Source: Calendula officinalis (lineage: Eukaryota > Streptophyta > Magnoliopsida > Asterales > Asteraceae). From it: a DNA stretch of 64,000 nt. Numbering within the stretch: the stretch's first letter is position 1; the number at the start of each line of letters is the position of its first letter. Shown here one piece after another: positions 59,135 through 64,000 of the stretch. Location: NCBI GenBank assembly GCA_963853835.1, contig OY970823.1, positions 63,063,845 to 63,127,844 on the forward strand, written 5' to 3'. The notes under the pieces are model-generated. The model was not told the DNA's origin. It searched no databases and worked only from the letters and a program-made list of their open reading frames with translations. Both the position numbers and the translations under genes were made by a program.

Positions 59135-60227
59135 GACCATTTAGCAAGTATTCACAACTAGTTGACCCAAACGGGCCAAAAACCCGAACATGATCCAAAC
59201 ACTTCCACCTTTCCATTAACTAGCAATTTAATCTTTAACTAACAATTCACAATCATCTAACAATTCCATCAAGATCATAACCATCACAGATCCAAGTATG
59301 ATACTTCCAAGATCACTAGTTAACCATTTTGACAAAATCATCCAAACACTAGTTACACTACTTCACCAATTGATCAATACTAGGTTTTTAACATCCATAA
59401 CTTAACAAACATGATTTTACAACCTAATAAACAATTCTATCCAACCATAACTCAAGAAATCCAAGATTTGTCAAAACCCACCTTCAACTTCCACCATTAA
59501 TGGAGGTTGAAGGTGATTTTCACCAAATCTTGTATTCCTTCAACAAACAACCATACAAAAGATGTAAAAGCTTGCATAAACACATAAAACAACATCCATT
59601 TCAAGATTCATCCATAAAACACTCAAGATCACAAACCCTAGTTCATAACAAAGTTCAAGAACAACATGGACAAGTAAGGGAGAAGGTGTAGCTTACTTCT
59701 AGACTTCTTCTCTACCAACACTAGGGTAGATTTCGGGTCCTAGCACAAGGATTTGTCAAGAACAAGCTCAAAGCAAGCACAAAAGATGGAGAGAAACTTG
59801 AGCAATGAAATAGTGAAAGAAGATAATGTTTGAACAAATAAGACAAGGAAGAAAAGGAGGGTTTCTCCCTCCCTCTCTCTTGACCGGCCAACACAAGGGG
59901 GTGGGACCCCTTTGTGGCTTTTGTATTAATTATCAGTATATGTCTGAAAAGTCCCTTTCGAAATTAATTTATTTAAAATAGCAAACGGACTCCAATTTTC
60001 ATAACGAAAACATTTTTGGAAACGATATTTAACAAGGAATCCAAATATATAAAAATCATGCTTTCATTCCAAATAATTCACAAGTCGGGTATTTTAACCC
60101 CTTGGTTAAAATACCGCAAAGGACAACAGGCTAATTAAATTAACTAAGTATTTAATCAGATAATCATTTAATAAGATACCTTAAGGTCAATAAACTACTA
60201 GGCCGGGTTTTGGGATGTTACATTATA

Positions 60228-62294
60228 TCCAACTTGTTTTGGATACACTGCACTACTACTTTTTTTGTGCTACATGTAATGTTTTTCTCTGCTACTTTTT
60301 TTTGTGTTATTTAATTTGTGCTTTTATTTGTTATATTGAAATGAAAGTTACTGTGTGATTATTAGTATATGGAATGTATCATTGTTATGCCTTACATGAT
60401 TTACATGTTTTATATGTCTAACCTGAATAGATGCTTTAGAGCTATAGATTTACATGTTTTTCATGTTTTATGTCACATGCTTCATACATGGTGGTTGTTA
60501 TTATTGTTGTTGTTGTATATCATTGTAAAATTAGGTTCATTTAGCATTCATCATATTACTATATGTGCTCATTTCAGCATTCTCGGAACATAAAGATATA
60601 AAGTCATTAGAGTTTATGAACCTGGCCTTTAATCGCGCTACAATCAGTTTTGTTACTGATTTTTGTTGTTTTGTGTAATATATGTACTCGAGCATTAAAT
60701 GGTTTTAAATTTTTTTCTTTAATTTAGTTTTATATAATCCGATTTTCTTTTAAAATCGACATAATATTTACATATACTGAATGCTCATTGGTACATTTGG
60801 TTATGGCATAATGTTATACGAAGTTGTACGTTTGGTTATGGCATAATGTTATTGTGGTTTGTTGTACAATTGGTTTTTGTTTTACTTGTTTCCAATGTCA
60901 AGAAATCTTTTTGCAACTGTTTGTAATGGTTTTTTATGGATTCTTTTGTTATTTGGTTGCTGAAGTTTCATCAAGTTGAAGTTTATGTCGATATATTTGG
61001 TTAATGATCTGTTTTTGTTTGGTGGGCCCAGTTGGTGAACCTCTTGACCTGCAAATGAATTAAGAGCCCTTGAAATATGCATCATCTAATATCACATGCA
61101 AAAAAAAAAACTTTTTGTGTACCAAACTCAAGGAAAGATAGCCAATGTGGTCCCATAAAAAGGATTAATAAGTATTGCTATGTTAGCTGAATTTATTTGA
61201 CGGATTTGATTCCTTACTAAATATTTATCAGAAATGTTTGAAATAGTTACGAAAAAAGTTAGGTTACATACAAGACGAATAAAGTTCGCCAACTTGAAAA
61301 ATTTGTTACAAATTAGAATACCTTTAAAATAAAATATTGCATAGGTCACCTATGCACTAAAGTTTTTTCCATTAATATCAATTCTCTATAGAAACTCTCA
61401 TGTATACCGACCAAGTATGTAAATCATGTGTCATTTAGGTTAATTTCAACCGAGGACCAAAATTCCCTTCAATTTTGATTGTTCCTACATCAATATGCCT
61501 AAACAGCTAAACCCATCATTTATATTGGTTATTTTGTAAAAGTTAGTATACCACTTTTGTTATTTGACATGTTTTTTTGGTGGAATTTGTTATGAATGAC
61601 ACAAGATGCATATTTTGGTGACAATAAGTAATACGGTAAGTTATAATAGATGGATTATGCAAGTGAAAAAGTCGGATGCTCACGTGACCGTCATATATAC
61701 ACGTTTTTAAGTACTAAAAGATTATTTACCATTGAATGATTTAAAAAAAACATGTGGACTAATAACATATGTACTCAACCCCTCTGTCCTTTTGCCCACG
61801 ATAACCATAAAAAGAACCCACCATAATTTATGGTACAAACCCCACCACACCGTTCATTTATCCGGAAACAATTTTGTGATATTTTTGTATTTCGTTGGTC
61901 CAAGGTAACGGGAGGGGTCTAAATTCGAAGTTAAAGATCAAACTTTATGTTAATCAAAACTTAAAATGAAAAGAAATTACTAATCATAATACGATGTTTC
62001 ATTGTTAGTGGGTTAGTTTGCTAGGTGGTGGTCGGGTGTTTTTCGTGATTTTTGGTGTTATTCCAAGTTTTTAATCAAAGTTATATACATAGACTAGTCT
62101 TTTAGAAGGTTAGTATTCATAAATTTTAACTGGTAATCAAATGTTTATTTTGTTCAAGCAAATGAGATTTGATTGAACATACTTATGTAATTAAAGGGAT
62201 ATGATTAAATTAAATCGAATATAAATTATGAGCAAAATTACGTCACTAACAATTTAATACGATAAAAGAGATACTAAGAGAACCCAAACATGTA
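60228..62294. other. spacer resuming the pre-insertion locus
   Basis: The sequence continues the locus broken by the transposon nest. A possible acceptor TTTCAG is near 60577, and two copies of TTTGGTTATGGCATAATGTT lie near 60795 and 60831. No protein-coding region is supported. Confidence 0.45.
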
Positions 62295-62558
62295 CTCCTT
62301 CCGTCCCACAAAAAAGTACCCAATCTGCATGGACACAAGTCTTAAGAAAATAGTTAGTGGTGGGGTATTGGTATTACTTTTGATTAAAATATAAGGTTTG
62401 ATTGGAGAGAGAAATATAGTTATTGGATAGTTAGTGGTAGGGTCTTTGAAAATTATATTATTTTATTGAGTGGACCCCCATCAATTTGAGAAATGGAAAC
62501 TTTTTTGTGGGACAAAAGTTTAGGGAGAAATGGGTACTTTTTTGTGGGACGGAGGGAG
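62295..62558. mobile_element. Stowaway MITE
   Basis: A 264-bp element begins CTCCTTCCGTCCCACAAAAA and ends with the inverse TTTTTTGTGGGACGGAGGGAG, flanked by TA (62293-62294 and 62559-62560). Confidence 0.95.
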
Positions 62559-62585
62559 TATATTATAAGGTAAAACTAATAGCTA

Positions 62586-64000
62586 AGACACGTGCCAACG
62601 GCACGTCGGGGGGAGGCGTCGAGTTGCGTCGAGCCACGACGGCGTTGGCACCGAGCCGTCGTGGCCGGCGTCGTGAAGAATTCGTCGTGGTGAGGACGGG
62701 GGTGGTGATGGCGTCGAGGGAGGTGGGTCCGGGTGGAGCGTCCGTTTTTTAATTCAAATTAATATTTTTTTTAATACAAATAATTAATATTACACACAAC
62801 CTCTATAAAAACCCAATACACTCTACCATTTTAAACACACAATCACATTATATTTTCTCACAATCACATACTTCCTCTCTTTCCAATTTCCATATTTTTT
62901 CTCTCACTCAATGGATCCAAACGATGAGGCCGATGATTAATGGCAAGATTATATTAATGTAACAGCCGTCTTCGATTTGAACCAAACTATTGAAAGGCTT
63001 GATTATCTGGATCAAGAAGAAGCTGAAAATTCCACCGTGCCAAGAGCACCACGAAGATATATACCAAGAGATCGCGTTGCGGCTGCTGAACGTTTATGGA
63101 ATGATTACTTTGCCGACAATTCCGTTTTCCCCCTGGATTACTTTCGAAGACGGTTTCGCATGTCGAAACCTTTGTTCATCCGTATATGCCAGGCTATACA
63201 TTTTTATAATCCACCGGGTCAACTATCGTCGTATTTTGATTATTTCCGTCAAAAGAGAGACGCTACGAGTTACCTCAGTTTTAATGTATTTCAAAAGTGT
63301 ACCTCTGCCATACGTCAATTGGCGTACGGTTGTGCCGCTGATTTGTTTTATGAGTACCTACACATGGGTCAACAAACAGCGTACGATTGTTTGGACAACT
63401 TTTGTAAATGTATATTCCATCTATACTCGACTGAGTTTTTGCGAAAACCAACAACTCATGATGTCCAACGTTTACATGCCAAACATCAAGAGATACATGG
63501 TTTTCCTAGGATGCTTGGTAGCATTGATTGTATGCATTGGCCTTGGAAAAATTGTCCAACAGCATGACAAGGCCAATACACACGTGGTGATCAAGGATGT
63601 CCCACAATAATGCTTGAAGCTGTTGCGTCATACGATTTGTGGATATGGCATGCGTACTTTGGCCCGGCGGGTTCGAATAACGACATAAACGTCCTTAACG
63701 AATCAGATTTGTTTGATGAAATAAGGCAAGACAGATCTCCCGTAGTTCCGTTTACTATTACGGGTGAGCAATTTACGAAGGGTTATTATCTAGCTGATGG
63801 GATTTATCCGGAATGGGCAACGCTTGTCAAGTCATTTAACTGCCCAATTGAAGAAAAGAACATGAAGTTCAAGCGGTTCCAAGAATCCGCTAGGAAGGAT
63901 GTCGAACGAGCTTTCAGAGTGCTTCAAGGACGGTGGACAATCATTAAAAGCCCGACACGACCATACAGTGTGAACAAAATACGACGGATCATGCACACTT
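62586..64000 (+). mobile_element. PIF/Harbinger DNA transposon, 5' part (cut by window end)
   Basis: The element appears to start near AAGACACGTGCCAACGG, with a GC-rich leader that can fold (CACGACGGC ... GCCGTCGTG, about 62634-62665), a short AT-rich promoter-like stretch with TATAAAAACC (about 62804), and the transposase frame. The right terminus is outside the window, so the left boundary is not proven. Confidence 0.75.
62911..64000 (+). pseudogene. PIF/Harbinger-type transposase (ALP1-like), two nonsense codons
   Basis: One frame is open from ATG 62911 (MDPNDEADD) to the window end except for TAA at 62938-62940 and TGA at 63565-63567. The latter replaces a Trp-like codon between KNCPTA and QGQYTRGD. 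Family blocks are clear: DYFRRRFRMSKPLFIRI, GFPRMLGSIDCMHW (first Asp), FGPAGSNNDINVL (second Asp), YYLADGIYPEWATLVKS, and DVERAFRVLQGRWTIIKSP (Glu). The DDE triad is therefore present. In autonomous Harbinger elements a second Myb-like protein is also needed; none is visible here. The second stop and the missing 3' end mean it probably cannot act alone. Confidence 0.9.

Larger units (their letters stand above)
48080..60222 (-). mobile_element. Tekay-type Gypsy (chromovirus) LTR retrotransposon with nested solo LTR
   Basis: A complete element in minus orientation, flanked by the 5-bp duplication TTATA (48075-48079 and 60223-60227). The 3' LTR is 48080-50235 and the 5' LTR is 55144-60222 (interrupted). 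The primer site is at 55129-55140 and the gag-pol region at 50248-54950. Domain order gag, protease, RT, RNase H, integrase, then a chromodomain-like C-terminus with LVKWKHSLGANMTWE, fits the Tekay/Del lineage. The LTRs are nearly identical apart from a 14-bp indel and scattered substitutions, so insertion was recent. Coding breaks (one shift, two stops) make it non-autonomous now. Confidence 0.95.
55144..60222 (-). repeat. 5' LTR of the Gypsy element, interrupted by a solo LTR
   Basis: Excluding 2937 bp (the solo LTR plus one 5-bp duplication) the LTR is 2142 bp against 2156 bp for the other copy. It carries the same TCGCGA palindrome cluster (55776-55905). Confidence 0.95.

Noticed and set aside
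62990..63610. 206-residue alternate frame over the Harbinger transposase
   Set aside because: Overlaps the true frame that has the conserved DDE blocks; a shadow.

Overview
This is nuclear DNA of a dicot plant, most likely an Asteraceae. Genes have many introns, intergenic sequence is AT-rich, cytosolic-type tRNAs are present, and plant transposons (chromovirus Gypsy, Stowaway, Helitron, PIF/Harbinger, plant LINE) sit in layers. The family assignment is inference from overall style; the plant call is secure from the proteins. There is no bacterial content.

Layout. The window opens inside the 3' end of an At1g76660-like proline-rich protein gene (1-600), followed by a single-exon BTB/T1-WD40-like gene (2430-3848). 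A minus-strand Helitron (3968-6626) separates these from a tandem pair of minus-strand TIC32-like short-chain dehydrogenases (7098-8964 and 9549-12428), both reconstructed with complete open frames. Next come a lysine-rich protein with a ten-residue repeat (13490-14764), two MITEs around a tRNA-Val, and a DUF3527 gene (17811-20133). A SINE (22899-23087) lies directly upstream of a second Helitron (23107-25835) that contains a Mutator-type MITE. Then follow an Rpr2/Rpp21 zinc-ribbon gene with an apparent GC-AG intron (26796-27900), a probable third Helitron carrying a broken casein kinase 1 fragment (28201-32146), a BAH-domain gene (32397-33538), and the convergent DRE2/anamorsin gene (33756-35645). 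A tRNA-Cys, a Copia remnant and a ten-exon BSK receptor-like cytoplasmic kinase gene (37523-40152) complete the gene-rich part.

From about 41.2 kb the window is mostly transposons: a MITE, a 5'-truncated LINE (41601-44312), then a nest. A Mutator-like element (46266-48072) made a 9-bp target duplication. A Tekay-type Gypsy element (48080-60222) later inserted inside that duplication, and a 2.9-kb solo LTR (56203-59134) then inserted in one Gypsy LTR. Removing the layers on paper restores each target site. The window ends in a PIF/Harbinger transposase (62911-64000, cut by the window edge) with two nonsense codons.

The genes do not form a pathway. They are ordinary single-copy housekeeping and signalling genes plus one tandem duplication. 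I found no unambiguous new biological system. The most informative signals are the nested target-site reconstruction, the Helitrons with duplicated termini and a captured kinase, the GC-AG intron splitting a zinc-binding CxxC motif, and a palindrome upstream of DRE2. Exon boundaries come from reading splice sites and checking phase by hand; no search was run.
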